In this document: positions 25,705-34,977 of the stretch, in pieces
Position numbering within the stretch: position 1 is the first letter of the stretch
Layout of the letters: the number at the start of each line of letters is the position of its first letter
From: Sphingorhabdus lacus
GTDB taxonomy: Bacteria; Pseudomonadota; Alphaproteobacteria; Sphingomonadales; Sphingomonadaceae
Length of the DNA stretch: 64,000 nucleotides
Reading direction: 5' to 3'
NCBI RefSeq assembly: GCF_009768975.1
Contig: NZ_CP035733.1
Location: 2,462,001 to 2,526,000, forward strand
Program-made: the position numbers and the translations under genes
The notes under the pieces: model-generated
The model's input: only the letters and a program-made list of their open reading frames with translations
What the model was told of the DNA's origin: nothing
The model's database searches: none

Positions 25705-26088
25705 ATGCGTCGTCCAATCCTTTTACTGTCTGCGCTCTGCCTCTCGCTCAGCGTCAGCACCCACGCTGTTGCGCAAGATCAAGCTTCGCCCCCACCGGTC
25801 GCCACAATCGTCACGATTAAAACCCCCGCCAGTATCAGCCGGCCAATGCTGGAGGTCGAATTCAAACGTGCCGTACCGATTTATGAAAAGATTCCGGGAT
25901 TGATTCGCAAATATTTTATCGCTGATGCCGAACAATTTGGCGGCATGTATCTTTGGAAAGATCGCGCATCGGCAGAAGCCTGGTACAGCAGCGCATGGCG
26001 CGCCAAAGCCAAGTCGCTTTATGGAAGCGAGCCCGAAGTCCGCTGGTTCGATGTCCCCGTCCAGATCGAAAACGGCAGCGAGCGCTAA
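25705..26088 (+). CDS. Secreted YdhR-like (monooxygenase-fold) protein
   Basis: The 127-residue protein starts at the ATG at 25705, preceded by AAAGGAG. It has a signal peptide ending near THAVAQ, then a ferredoxin-like domain with VEFKRAVPIYEKIPGLIRKYF and GGMYLWKDRASAEAWYSSAWRA. The latter pattern is that of YdhR/antibiotic-biosynthesis-monooxygenase-like dimeric barrels. The family rarely carries a signal peptide, so the exported form is unusual. Its stop overlaps the start of the alcohol dehydrogenase gene by one base, showing an operon. Confidence 0.75.
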   Translation: MRRPILLLSALCLSLSVSTHAVAQDQASPPPVATIVTIKTPASISRPMLEVEFKRAVPIYEKIPGLIRKYFIADAEQFGGMYLWKDRASAEAWYSSAWRAKAKSLYGSEPEVRWFDVPVQIENGSER

Positions 26089-27113
26089 TGCGCCAACTGA
26101 CTTTCCTGGCCCCCAAGCATTTTGAATGGCGCGATGTTCCATCGCCGAAGCTTCAGCATGATCGGGATGCCATTGTTCGCCCGCTCGCCGTCGCGCGCTG
26201 TGACCTTGACCTCTACATTGCCACGGGCGTGGTTCCCTTTCCGGGACCTTTTGCGTTCGGGCATGAAATGGTGGGCGAAGTGGTGGAGGCCGGAAAGCTC
26301 GCCAATGTCGTTCCTGGACAGCGGGTCGTTGTACCGTTTCAGATAAGCTGCGGTTCCTGCACATCCTGTCGGCGCGGCTTCACTGCATCATGCGAGTCGG
26401 TACCCCCTTACGCTGCGTTTGGGCTGGGGGGTGGCCGAGTTGAATATGGCGGCGCTTTGTCGGATGCCATCCGTGTACCTTATGCTGACTTCATGCTGGT
26501 TCCCCTGCCGCAGGGCGTTGACCCCATCCATGCGGCAAGTGCAGCCGACAATATTCCCGACGGCTGGCGCGCGGTCGCGCCACAATTGGCCCAATATCCC
26601 GGCGCCAGCGTGCTAATCGTCGGAGGGTTGGCCCAGAGCGTCGGTCTATATGCTGCTGGCGCCGCCGTCGCCTTGGGGGCGGGGCGCGTGTTGTATCTGG
26701 ACGACAACCAGGCCAATTGCGAACGGGCAAGGCATATGGGAGCCGATTCGGGACCGATGGCCTTGGCCGCCGGGCGGGAGCCTCAAGAGCTTTTCGACAT
26801 CGTTGTCGAAGCCGCGGGGACTTCCGATGCGTTGGCATTTGCCGTTCGGTCGTGCCGTCCCAATGCCATTTTGACGAGCGTCGCCATGCATTTGGAGCCG
26901 ACCACGGCTGTGCCCTTGTCGCAAGCCTATTATCGCGGGCTGACATTCCACACCAGCCGGGCGAGCGCGCGTACCTGGCTACCGGATGTGCTGGATTGCA
27001 TGGCGTGCGGTAACTTGCATCCTGAGCATGTGACCCATTCCGTAATGCCCTTTGCCCAAGCCGCCGAATGCATGACGGATCGAGGCCCGAAGATCATCTT
27101 CACTCCCGACTAA
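26088..27113 (+). CDS. Zinc-type alcohol dehydrogenase (medium-chain dehydrogenase family)
   Basis: The 341-residue protein has an N-terminal GroES-like domain with GHEMVGEVVEAG and the structural zinc cysteines (CGSCTSCRRGFTASC). A Rossmann domain follows (VLIVGGLAQSVGLYAAGAAVALGAGRVLYLDD). The acidic residue after the last strand (DD) suggests NAD preference. The substrate-side Cys is in VARCDLDL. The substrate is unknown. It is coupled to the YdhR-like gene and was presumably controlled by the broken LysR gene. Confidence 0.87.
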   Translation: MRQLTFLAPKHFEWRDVPSPKLQHDRDAIVRPLAVARCDLDLYIATGVVPFPGPFAFGHEMVGEVVEAGKLANVVPGQRVVVPFQISCGSCTSCRRGFTASCESVPPYAAFGLGGGRVEYGGALSDAIRVPYADFMLVPLPQGVDPIHAASAADNIPDGWRAVAPQLAQYPGASVLIVGGLAQSVGLYAAGAAVALGAGRVLYLDDNQANCERARHMGADSGPMALAAGREPQELFDIVVEAAGTSDALAFAVRSCRPNAILTSVAMHLEPTTAVPLSQAYYRGLTFHTSRASARTWLPDVLDCMACGNLHPEHVTHSVMPFAQAAECMTDRGPKIIFTPD

Positions 27114-27158
27114 GACCCTGTGCTTGCTTATGTGCCCGTGAACGCCTAAATTCGCTAG

Positions 27159-27617
27159 ATGGCAGCACATCATCATCACGAACATGAAGGCGCATCGCTT
27201 ACCCATGCGGCGCAGGCCGCACTTATCGACGCGGGCGAGCAGTGGACAGAAATGCGCGCGGACATTTTCGATGTCTTGGCGACTTTTGAAAAGCCGGCCT
27301 CGGCCTATGACATCGCCGACCTCGTTTCCCAAAAGCGCGGCAAGCGTGTTGCACCCAACAGTGTGTACCGCATTTTGGACCTGTTCGTGGCGACCAACCT
27401 CGCCCGCCGGGTCGAAAGCGCCAACGCCTATCTGGCCAATTCCCATCCCGGCTGCCTTCACGACTGCATATTCCTGATCTGCGATAATTGTGGCACGGCG
27501 ACACATATTGATGACGACAAGCTGACCAATAATGTCCGCGCCGCCGCCGAAGGTGCCGGTTTTGCACAGGTGCGTCCGGTTATCGAAGTGCGCGGCAAGT
27601 GCGCTGATTGTGACTGA
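27159..27617 (+). CDS. Fur family regulator, Zur-like
   Basis: The 152-residue protein begins with a His-rich segment (AAHHHHEHEG), then a winged-helix DNA-binding domain (PASAYDIADLVSQKRGKRVAPNSVYRIL) and a dimerisation domain. The latter has the structural zinc cysteines CDNCG and CADCD and the HPGCLHDCIFLIC metal region. The pattern fits Zur rather than Fur or PerR. It should repress zinc uptake genes when zinc is plentiful. A Zur-like box upstream of the MerC gene at 24.3 kb is a possible local target. Confidence 0.82.
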   Translation: MAAHHHHEHEGASLTHAAQAALIDAGEQWTEMRADIFDVLATFEKPASAYDIADLVSQKRGKRVAPNSVYRILDLFVATNLARRVESANAYLANSHPGCLHDCIFLICDNCGTATHIDDDKLTNNVRAAAEGAGFAQVRPVIEVRGKCADCD

Positions 27618-27650
27618 CAGGCCTAAATTTACCCGCTATCACATTAACCC

Positions 27651-29588
27651 ATGACCCATGTTCCAGACACGCCGTTGCTCGACACGGTAAAAATACCCGC
27701 CGATCTACGCGGACTTCAGGTTTCGCAACTTCGCCAACTGGCCGACGAGCTTCGCGCTGAAACTATTTCCGCCGTTTCGGTAACAGGTGGACATTTGGGG
27801 GCCGGACTTGGCGTTGTGGAGCTGACCACCGCCATCCATTATGTGTTCAACACGCCCGACGACCGTCTGATCTGGGATGTTGGCCATCAATGCTATCCGC
27901 ACAAAATTCTCACCGGACGCCGCGACCGGATCCGCACATTGCGGACGGGTGGCGGGCTTTCGGGTTTCACCAAGCGCAGCGAAAGCGAATATGATCCATT
28001 CGGCGCCGCGCACAGCTCCACGTCGATTTCCGCCGCCTTGGGCTTTGCTGTCGCAAACAAGATGGCCGGCAAACCTGGCAAGGCAATCGCGGTAATCGGC
28101 GACGGCGCGATGAGCGCAGGCATGGCCTATGAAGCCATGAACAACGCCCAGGCAGCGGGCAACCGGCTGGTCGTCATTCTCAATGACAATGACATGTCGA
28201 TTGCACCTCCGGTCGGCGGGCTATCGGCTTATCTTTCGCGTCTTGTATCCTCCAGCGAATATCTGGGGCTACGCAGCCTCGCGAGCAAGCTGGCCCGGAA
28301 GCTTTCGCGCCGTATCCACAATGCTGCGGCCAAGGCAGAAGAATATGCCCGTGGCATGGCCATGGGCGGCACCTTGTTTGAAGAGCTGGGCTTTTACTAC
28401 GTCGGCCCCATCGACGGCCACAATCTGGATCAGCTCATTCCCGTTCTCGAAAATGTCCGCGACAATGCGGAAGGCCCCGTGCTGGTCCATGTCGTCACAC
28501 AAAAGGGTAAGGGCTATGCCCCTGCCGAAGCGGCGGCTGACAAATATCATGGTGTTGTCAAATTCGACGTCATCACCGGCAAGCAGGACAAGGGCCCAGG
28601 TGGCGGCCCACCTGCCTATCAGAATGTGTTCGGTGAAACCTTGGCCAAGCTTGCCGATACGGATCCAACCATATGCGCGATCACAGCCGCCATGCCCTCG
28701 GGCACGGGCGTCGATAAATTCGCGCAGGCGCATCCCGACCGCAGCTTTGACGTCGGCATTGCCGAACAGCATGGCGTCACCTTTGCGGCAGGCCTCGCAG
28801 CGCAGGGCATGCGTCCCTTCTGCGCGATTTATTCGACCTTCCTGCAACGCGCCTATGATCAGGTCGTGCATGACGTGGCGATCCAGAACCTGCCCGTGCG
28901 CTTCGCCATCGACCGCGCCGGTCTGGTCGGCGCCGATGGCAGCACACACGCGGGATCGTTCGACATCACCTATCTCGCGACCCTGCCCAATATGGTCGTC
29001 ATGTCACCCTCGGACGAAGCCGAACTGGTCCACATGACCTATACCGCCGCATGCTATGACAGCGGACCGATCGCTTTCCGCTATCCACGCGGAAACGGGA
29101 TCGGCGTCCCCTTGCCCGAAGTTCCCCAGCGCCTTGAAATCGGCAAAGGCCGCGTGGTGCGGGAAGGCAAGAAGGTTGCGATTCTCTCGCTGGGCACCCG
29201 ATTGGCCGAGGCGCTCAAGGCTGCCGATACGCTGGACGCCAAGGGCCTTAGCACCAGTGTCGCCGACCTGCGCTTTGCCAAGCCGCTTGACGAAGACCTG
29301 ATCCGTCACATGATCGCTACGCATGAAGTGGTGGTAACGGTGGAGGAAGCGGCCGTAGGCGGTCTCGGCGCCCATGTCCTGACGCTGGCGAGCGATCTGG
29401 GTTTGATGGACACCGGATTGAAGATCCGCACGATGCGCCTGCCGGATATCTTTCAGGAGCATGACAATCCGCAAAAGCAATATGACGAGGCTGGCCTGAA
29501 CGCGCCGCAGATAGTCGAAACCGTACTAAAGGCCCTGCGCCACAACAGCGCGGGCGTTGAAGTAGAGGAAGCCGGGGTAAGGGCGTAA
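27651..29588 (+). CDS. dxs: 1-deoxy-D-xylulose-5-phosphate synthase
   Basis: The 645-residue thiamine-diphosphate enzyme has [16 protein letters not shown] near residue 45, the TPP motif [19 protein letters not shown] near residue 150 and the catalytic pyrimidine-binding region [17 protein letters not shown] near residue 367. The transketolase C-domain follows. It condenses pyruvate with glyceraldehyde 3-phosphate in the first step of the MEP isoprenoid pathway, which feeds carotenoids and quinones. It is 33 bases downstream of the Zur-like gene and may share its transcript. Confidence 0.96.
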   Translation: MTHVPDTPLLDTVKIPADLRGLQVSQLRQLADELRAETISAVSVTGGHLGAGLGVVELTTAIHYVFNTPDDRLIWDVGHQCYPHKILTGRRDRIRTLRTGGGLSGFTKRSESEYDPFGAAHSSTSISAALGFAVANKMAGKPGKAIAVIGDGAMSAGMAYEAMNNAQAAGNRLVVILNDNDMSIAPPVGGLSAYLSRLVSSSEYLGLRSLASKLARKLSRRIHNAAAKAEEYARGMAMGGTLFEELGFYYVGPIDGHNLDQLIPVLENVRDNAEGPVLVHVVTQKGKGYAPAEAAADKYHGVVKFDVITGKQDKGPGGGPPAYQNVFGETLAKLADTDPTICAITAAMPSGTGVDKFAQAHPDRSFDVGIAEQHGVTFAAGLAAQGMRPFCAIYSTFLQRAYDQVVHDVAIQNLPVRFAIDRAGLVGADGSTHAGSFDITYLATLPNMVVMSPSDEAELVHMTYTAACYDSGPIAFRYPRGNGIGVPLPEVPQRLEIGKGRVVREGKKVAILSLGTRLAEALKAADTLDAKGLSTSVADLRFAKPLDEDLIRHMIATHEVVVTVEEAAVGGLGAHVLTLASDLGLMDTGLKIRTMRLPDIFQEHDNPQKQYDEAGLNAPQIVETVLKALRHNSAGVEVEEAGVRA

Positions 29589-29603
29589 TCGCCCTTCCCT
29601 ATT

Positions 29604-30038
29604 TTAGCCGGGAATAACCGCCTGTGCGGTTTGACCGTCGCCCTCGGGGGCGGCGATGATGTCGCGGGTGATCGAGCCTTTGTTCACCGTATTTGTCTGG
29701 GGATCACCCACTGACGAACGGATACCCATTTCAGCCGCACCGGGCGTAGTCGATATAGCGCGTTCTGCAGCCGAACGTTGTGCCGCGCCGCCAAACATCG
29801 CCTCAAGAACCTGCTCCTGACCGGCCTCTGTCGGGCGGGCCGCGACGGCTGGCGTTGGTTCAAGCGCGAAATCGGGGGGCACAACCAGGGGTGCCGCACG
29901 ACCGGTTGCAGGCGCTGCCACCTGATTGCCGCGAATATCCCAATCCCACAGCGCCTGTCCTGCCTGACTTACCGAAGCGCAGCCGGACAGGGTTACCATT
30001 GCGGTTGCGCAAAAGGCCAAAATCAGTTTCTGTTTCAT
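29604..30038 (-). CDS. Lipoprotein with partial similarity to the adjacent DUF3035 (BamF-like) protein
   Basis: The 144-residue protein has a lipoprotein signal peptide (MKQKLILAFCATAMVTLSGC) with lipobox LSGC at Cys20. The core VVPPDFALEPTP then EQVLEAMFGG matches the adjacent gene's [12 protein letters not shown] and [11 protein letters not shown] longer C-terminal tail (SSVGDPQTNTVNKGSI) is additional. I read it as a diverged tandem copy of the upstream lipoprotein. It is the last gene of the ileS-lspA run and lies 24 bases after its paralogue. Confidence 0.75.
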   Translation of the reverse strand: MKQKLILAFCATAMVTLSGCASVSQAGQALWDWDIRGNQVAAPATGRAAPLVVPPDFALEPTPAVAARPTEAGQEQVLEAMFGGAAQRSAAERAISTTPGAAEMGIRSSVGDPQTNTVNKGSITRDIIAAPEGDGQTAQAVIPG

Positions 30039-30062
30039 ATAATCAGTCCTTCAGGGCGCGGA

Positions 30063-30314
30063 TTAGGGCCGGGGAGCGGGCGCTGTGCCGCCAAAGAGCG
30101 CATCGAGAACCTGTTCCTTGATGTCACCATCTTGCGGGCGCGGCGCATCGGGCGTCGGCGCGGGCAGAGTGAATGTGGCAGGCACTTCAATCGGCTTGGA
30201 ACGGGTGACCGCAAATTCATCAGGCCGTTGACGGTCCAAAATGCCCGTCGAACCGCACCCCGAAAGGGTGGTCAAGGCGAAGGCCACGACCGTCAGGATA
30301 AGTTTCCGCTTCAT
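30063..30314 (-). CDS. DUF3035 lipoprotein (BamF-like)
   Basis: The 83-residue lipoprotein has signal peptide [20 protein letters not shown] with lipobox Cys20, then the DUF3035 signature [21 protein letters not shown] and a short LFGG tail. In alphaproteobacteria DUF3035 proteins are associated with the Bam outer-membrane assembly complex (BamF), and the gene commonly follows lspA. The start overlaps the lspA stop by 4 bases. At 83 residues it is shorter than many BamF proteins. Confidence 0.78.
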   Translation of the reverse strand: MKRKLILTVVAFALTTLSGCGSTGILDRQRPDEFAVTRSKPIEVPATFTLPAPTPDAPRPQDGDIKEQVLDALFGGTAPAPRP

Positions 30315-30844
30315 ACTCTCTCCACTATGTCCGCGCTGCTTGCGGGTTCCTGAACGGGTGCCTTTTCGCGCATCAGGAAAGCACGGGCAAGTAATATCAG
30401 CACGCCAAAGGTTATGGCGGCATCGGCTAGGTTGAAAATGTAGAAAGGACGGAACATTCCGAAGTGCAAATCGGCATAGTCGACGACATAGCCATAGCGG
30501 ACCCGGTCGACGATATTGCCAAGCGCACCGCCCAGAACAAGCGCAAGCGCAAGCATGTCGCCGCGCAGTTTTTCACGCCACATCCAGATCGCAACCCCAC
30601 CCGCAATCGCCGCGGTCAAAGCGACCAGCGCCCACCGCTCGGCATCGCTGTCGGCGGTCAGGAAGCTCATCGATACGCCGCGATTTTCGGCATAGCGCAG
30701 GTCGAAAAAGGAAATGATGTGGATCACGCCACGGCTTTGCAGCTGCAACGGGCCGAGCATGATATATTTCACAATCTGGTCAGCGATGAAGACAAGACTG
30801 GCAAGCATGATGCCCTGCAGGCGAAATTTGGAATGGGGATTCAT
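30311..30844 (-). CDS. lspA: Lipoprotein signal peptidase (signal peptidase II)
   Basis: The 177-residue protein has four membrane helices and the two catalytic aspartates in the signatures [23 protein letters not shown] (near residue 110) and [13 protein letters not shown] (near residue 138). It cleaves prolipoproteins after diacylglyceryl transfer; both genes just downstream encode lipoproteins. Order ileS-lspA-bamF is the usual one, although here 214 bases of inverted repeats separate lspA from ileS. Confidence 0.95.
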   Translation of the reverse strand: MNPHSKFRLQGIMLASLVFIADQIVKYIMLGPLQLQSRGVIHIISFFDLRYAENRGVSMSFLTADSDAERWALVALTAAIAGGVAIWMWREKLRGDMLALALVLGGALGNIVDRVRYGYVVDYADLHFGMFRPFYIFNLADAAITFGVLILLARAFLMREKAPVQEPASSADIVERV

Positions 30845-30894
30845 GATCGTCCCTTAACGCGCGAACCTTAAGCCGTCACCCTCAAACCCCGCAT

Positions 30895-30970
30895 CGTCAC
30901 CCTGAACTTGTTTCAGGGTCTTAATTCTGCACCGTTGAAAGTAAGATCCTGAAACAATTTCAGGATGACG
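30895..30970. repeat. Inverted repeat of the CCTGAA-TTTCAGG type
   Basis: CGTCACCCTGAACTTGTTTC (from 30895) and its partner ending GAAACAATTTCAGGATGACG (to 30970) are imperfect reverse complements around a spacer of about 24 bases. Each arm is itself a small hairpin (CCTGAAACAAGTTCAGG type). This class of dispersed palindrome is frequent between sphingomonad genes. Confidence 0.75.
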
Positions 30971-30982
30971 GCGAATGAGAAA

Positions 30983-31054
30983 TCTTCGCGTCTTCGCGTC
31001 TTCGCGCGAACCAAATACATATTGTTCGCGCGAAGACGCGAAGACGCGAAGAAG
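30983..31054. repeat. Long perfect inverted repeat made of TCTTCGCG units, next to the ileS stop
   Basis: The left arm from 30983 (TCTTCGCGTCTTCGCGTCTT and onward) and the right arm ending at 31054 (its exact reverse complement) pair over 29 bases with a loop of about 13. Within each arm the 8-9-base unit is tandemly repeated. It lies 5 bases after the ileS stop codon and may act as an mRNA-stabilising or terminating hairpin. Confidence 0.8.
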
Positions 31055-31058
31055 ATTT

Positions 31059-33827
31059 TCAGCCATTGACCACATCCTCGCACCGGGCGCAGAGTGCCCC
31101 GTCTTCGGTAACCTCGGGCAGATGCCGCCAGCAGCGCCCGCATTTATGGTTGGTGGTTTTCCGTGCAGCAGTTTCGGTGCCTTGATGAACGGCCGAAACG
31201 ATAAAGACCTCGGCCAAATCGACATCGCCGAAATCACCATTGTAGGTGTATTCGACTTCCAGGCTTGAACCGACAATTTTTTCCCGGCGCATAGGTTCGA
31301 TCTGTTCGGTGGCCACCATGCGTGCCGAACGGATGCTCTCCCATTTTGCGGCAAGCGTTTGGTCGGTCGCGGCAGGAACCTCCGGCCAATCCGAAAAATG
31401 CACGCTATCCACATCCGGACCAAAGCGGGTCTGCCACACTTCTTCGCTGGTAAAAACCAGCACAGGCGCGATGTATCGCACCAGTGCGTGGAACAGGATG
31501 TCGAGCACCGTGCGATAGGCCATCCGCTTGGGATCGGTCGGGGCATCGCAATAGAGGCAATCCTTGCGGATATCGAAGAAGAAGGCCGATAGGTCTTCAT
31601 TGGCAAAATCGGTCAGCAGGCGCACATAGCTGTTGAAGTCGAAGTCATTGACCGCGACTTTCAGCTTCGCGTCCATATCGGCCAGCAGATGGAGCATGTA
31701 GCGCTCCAGTTCCGGCATGTCCGAAACGGCGACCTTTTCAGCATCCGAAAATCCGTCGAGCGCGCCGAGCAGATAGCGGAAGGTGTTGCGCAACTTGCGA
31801 TACTGGTCCGACACGCCCTGCAAGATTTCCTTGCCGATCCGGTGGTCCTCGGTGAAATCCACGGTCAGCGCCCACAGCCGAAGTATGTCCGCGCCGCTAT
31901 CGCGCATCAGGTCCAGCGGGTTGATCGTGTTGCCGAGCGACTTGGACATTTTCATGCCCTTTTGGTCCATCGTAAAGCCGTGTGTCAGCACCGCATTATA
32001 TGGCGCACGCCCGCGCGTGCCGCAGCTTTGCAGCAGGCTCGACTGGAACCAGCCGCGATGCTGGTCGCTGCCTTCGAGATAGAGGTCGGCGGGCCATTGC
32101 AGGTCGGGCCAGCGACCGCTTTCCAGCGTAAACACATGCGTACAGCCCGAATCGAACCAGACGTCGAGAATGTCGGTGACGCGTTCATAATCGGCGACAG
32201 CGTAATCGCTGCCCAGATATTCCTGTGCGCGATCCTCGCTCCACGCATCCACGCCCGATTCCCGCACACCGGCGACAATCCGCGCATTGACGGCGGGGTC
32301 GTTGAGATATTGCCCCGTCTTCCGGTCGACAAACAAAGTGATCGGTACGCCCCACGCACGCTGACGGCTGAGCACCCAGTCGGGACGGCCTTCGACCATC
32401 GCGGTGATGCGGTTCTGTCCCTTTTCCGGCACCCAGCGTGTTTGCGAAATCGCGGTCATTGCCTTTTCGCGCAAGGTTCCATCCGGCATGGCCTTGTCCA
32501 TCGGCACGAACCATTGCGGCGTGCAGCGGTAGATGACCTTGGCCTTCGACCGCCAGCTATGCGGGTAGCTGTGCTGGTAATCGGCAGACGCCGCAAGCAG
32601 CCCGCCCGCTTCACGCAGCGCCGAGCAGATGGGTCCGTCAGGCGCATTGAATTTGGGGTTGATGACGCTGCCCTCACCGCCCAGCCAGAGCCAGTCAGCG
32701 CGATATTTGCCGTCGCCCTCGACCGCAAAGACCGGATCGATACCATGCGCCTTGCACAAGTCGAAATCGTCCTCGCCATGGTCGGGCGACATATGGACCA
32801 AACCGGTACCGCTGTCCGTGGTAACAAAATCGCCGGGCAGCATGGGGCGGGGCTTGGCAAAGAAGCCGCCGAGATGGTGCATCGGGTGACGGACGATCGT
32901 TCCGGCTAGCATTGAGCCGGGGAAGTCGTTGACGATAACGTAGCCAAGTTTTTCGGTTGAATTGAGGCCCATCCGATGCGTCGCGTCATTAAACCGATCC
33001 GCAGCAATCAATAATGACGGTCCCTCACCGTCTAGTGGGGCCAATAAATTGTACTCAACATCAGGCCCATATGCGATCGCCTGATTAACCGGAATCGTCC
33101 AGGGCGTCGTCGTCCAGATCACCGCATGCGCGCCGACCAGTTCGGGGATCGGGCTTTCGACAATCTCGAACGCCACATCAATCTGGGTCGAGGTGATATC
33201 TTCATATTCCACCTCGGCCTCGGCCAAGGCGGTCTTTTCGACCGGCGACCACATGACGGGCTTGGCACCGCGATAAAGCTGGCCGCTTTCGGCGAACTTC
33301 AACAGTTCCGAAACGATGGTTGCCTCGGCCTGGAAATCCATGGTCAGATAGGGATTGTCCCAGTCACCGTTGATGCCCAGCCGCTTCAGCTGCTCGCGCT
33401 GGGTATCGACCCAATGCTGCGCATAGGCCCGGCATTCGGCGCGGAATTCGACCGGATCGACATCATCCTTGTTCAGCTTTTTCTTGCGATATTGTTCCTC
33501 GACCTTCCATTCGATGGGCAGACCGTGGCAATCCCAACCGGGAACATAGGGCGCATCCTTGCCGAGCAATGTCTGCGTCCGGACGACCGTATCTTTCAGG
33601 ATATGGTTCAGCGCATGGCCGATATGCATGTCGCCATTTGCATAAGGCGGGCCGTCATGCAGGATGAACTTTTCACGGCCGCTACGGCGGTTGCGCAGCT
33701 CTTCATAGAGGCGCTGTTCCTGCCAACGGGCAAGGATCACCGGTTCCTTCTGCGGAAGGCCAGCCTTCATGGGGAAATCGGTCTTCGGCAGGAAGACGGT
33801 ATCGCGATAGTCTATAGCTTCTGTCAT
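31059..33827 (-). CDS. ileS: Isoleucine-tRNA ligase
   Basis: The 922-residue class I synthetase has the HIGH motif in PYANGDMHIGHALNHIL, the editing domain, the KMSKS motif in KGMKMSKSLGNTI near residue 618 and a C-terminal zinc finger (CGRCWRHL then CARCEDVV). It charges tRNA-Ile and edits valine. It belongs to the bacterial type with the C-terminal zinc site. Upstream lies a GDPD gene rather than ribF directly. Confidence 0.97.
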   Translation of the reverse strand: MTEAIDYRDTVFLPKTDFPMKAGLPQKEPVILARWQEQRLYEELRNRRSGREKFILHDGPPYANGDMHIGHALNHILKDTVVRTQTLLGKDAPYVPGWDCHGLPIEWKVEEQYRKKKLNKDDVDPVEFRAECRAYAQHWVDTQREQLKRLGINGDWDNPYLTMDFQAEATIVSELLKFAESGQLYRGAKPVMWSPVEKTALAEAEVEYEDITSTQIDVAFEIVESPIPELVGAHAVIWTTTPWTIPVNQAIAYGPDVEYNLLAPLDGEGPSLLIAADRFNDATHRMGLNSTEKLGYVIVNDFPGSMLAGTIVRHPMHHLGGFFAKPRPMLPGDFVTTDSGTGLVHMSPDHGEDDFDLCKAHGIDPVFAVEGDGKYRADWLWLGGEGSVINPKFNAPDGPICSALREAGGLLAASADYQHSYPHSWRSKAKVIYRCTPQWFVPMDKAMPDGTLREKAMTAISQTRWVPEKGQNRITAMVEGRPDWVLSRQRAWGVPITLFVDRKTGQYLNDPAVNARIVAGVRESGVDAWSEDRAQEYLGSDYAVADYERVTDILDVWFDSGCTHVFTLESGRWPDLQWPADLYLEGSDQHRGWFQSSLLQSCGTRGRAPYNAVLTHGFTMDQKGMKMSKSLGNTINPLDLMRDSGADILRLWALTVDFTEDHRIGKEILQGVSDQYRKLRNTFRYLLGALDGFSDAEKVAVSDMPELERYMLHLLADMDAKLKVAVNDFDFNSYVRLLTDFANEDLSAFFFDIRKDCLYCDAPTDPKRMAYRTVLDILFHALVRYIAPVLVFTSEEVWQTRFGPDVDSVHFSDWPEVPAATDQTLAAKWESIRSARMVATEQIEPMRREKIVGSSLEVEYTYNGDFGDVDLAEVFIVSAVHQGTETAARKTTNHKCGRCWRHLPEVTEDGALCARCEDVVNG

Positions 33828-33860
33828 GTCGAAAGCGCCCTTAGCGCAACAAATTGCCTT

Positions 33861-33888
33861 TCGTCACCCTCAACTTGTTTCGGGGTCC
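33861..33888. repeat. Single arm of the CCTGAA/TTTCAGG-type dispersed palindrome
   Basis: CGTCACCCTCAACTTGTTTC followed by GGGGTCC matches the left arm of the repeat at 30895 with a few changes. It sits in the 65-base gap between ileS and the GDPD gene. Confidence 0.55.
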
Positions 33889-33892
33889 GATT

Positions 33893-34882
33893 TCACTTCT
33901 TCAGCGCGGGGCCAATGCCCCAAATATCCTCGATCCAGATATAGCCGTTAAAGGTTCCGGCAATCTTGCCGAGCTGGTGCACATCGGTCAGGCCTTCATT
34001 GGACTTCCCGCTTTCATAGGGGCCCATTACGATGACCTTTGCCCCCACCGATTCCATGCGGGCGATCAGGCGGTTGGGCCAGCCCCACATGATCCACTGG
34101 TAATTGATCGGAATGACGAGCACCCCATTGTGGCAGCTTTCCGGAATGACCCCGGTCCAGCCATAGGCGACATAATCCTTCGTGCATTTCTGCGCCTCGC
34201 CCTTCAGGTCGAAAGCCCAGTTTTTCGGCGCCAATTGGCGGATGCGGGTGACAGGGCCGGTTGCACCATAAAAGGCATCGCCCAATTTTTCGTAATCCCG
34301 GCCCGAGGCCTTCAAGATGGCAAAAAGCTGATCCGCTTCTCCTGCATCCTTGGATTTGAAATTGAACAGCAAAGGACGCGACGGCAGCGCGGCAAGCGCT
34401 TCCTCGACGGTCGGAATTTGCCCTACGCCCTTGCCGCGCAGCGGGAATGTCTTGCCGCCATCGGCCGTGTACCCATAACCAATGTCGAGCGCCTTGAGTT
34501 CGGCAAGTGTCAGATCGCGCGTCTCGCCCTTGCCATTGGTGCGGCAATCCACGGTCCAGTCATGGAACAGCACCATTTTGCCGTCCTTGGTCGGCGCGAC
34601 ATCAATTTCGACCAGATCGCCGCCCAATCCCGCCGCCATCTGAATCGACGGCACGGTGTTTTCAAACACCTCGTGATCGGGCGGGTTGATGAAGCGGGCG
34701 GTGCAGGTGTCGCGGCCAAAGGCGGCGCGCTTGTCATAGAGATGATAGACGCCGCGATGGGCAATCAATTTGGGTTTGCCGACAGGCGCAGGTGCAAGCC
34801 AGCTCGAATTCAGCAACGACAGCGCGACGAGGATAAGAGCAACAACCCCCAATATACGCTTTTTGGTACGGGATAGTTTCAC
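33893..34882 (-). CDS. Glycerophosphodiester phosphodiesterase
   Basis: The 329-residue protein has an N-terminal membrane anchor (RILGVVALILVALSLL) and a GDPD TIM-barrel. The barrel carries LIAHRGVYHL (catalytic HR), then DLVEIDVAPTKDGKMVLFHDWTVDCRT, with the acidic metal ligands and second catalytic His. It hydrolyses glycerophosphodiesters to glycerol 3-phosphate, probably at the periplasmic face. It lies between ribF and ileS, which are neighbours in many proteobacteria, and is bracketed by repeat elements. Confidence 0.88.
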   Translation of the reverse strand: MKLSRTKKRILGVVALILVALSLLNSSWLAPAPVGKPKLIAHRGVYHLYDKRAAFGRDTCTARFINPPDHEVFENTVPSIQMAAGLGGDLVEIDVAPTKDGKMVLFHDWTVDCRTNGKGETRDLTLAELKALDIGYGYTADGGKTFPLRGKGVGQIPTVEEALAALPSRPLLFNFKSKDAGEADQLFAILKASGRDYEKLGDAFYGATGPVTRIRQLAPKNWAFDLKGEAQKCTKDYVAYGWTGVIPESCHNGVLVIPINYQWIMWGWPNRLIARMESVGAKVIVMGPYESGKSNEGLTDVHQLGKIAGTFNGYIWIEDIWGIGPALKK

Positions 34883-34911
34883 CGTAAACTCCTCCCTTTA
34901 TCCTTCTTCTT

Positions 34912-34975
34912 TGAGTCTTCGTGTCTTTGTGTGAGCAAAAATTATCTCACACGAAGGCACAAAGAACACAAAGAT
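34912..34975. repeat. Imperfect inverted repeat with GTGTCTTTGTG units
   Basis: The left arm GAGTCTTCGTGTCTTTGTGT (34913 onward) and the right arm CTCACACGAAGGCACAAAGA (34947 onward) are imperfect reverse complements. The pattern parallels the TCTTCGCG-unit hairpin at 30983. The element ends just before the ribF stop codon at 34978. Confidence 0.6.
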
Positions 34976-34977
34976 TA

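Noticed and set aside
31689-32909. A 406-codon open frame antisense to ileS
   Set aside because: It lies fully inside the conserved catalytic region of ileS on the other strand, and its composition is that of an antisense shadow of a high-GC gene.
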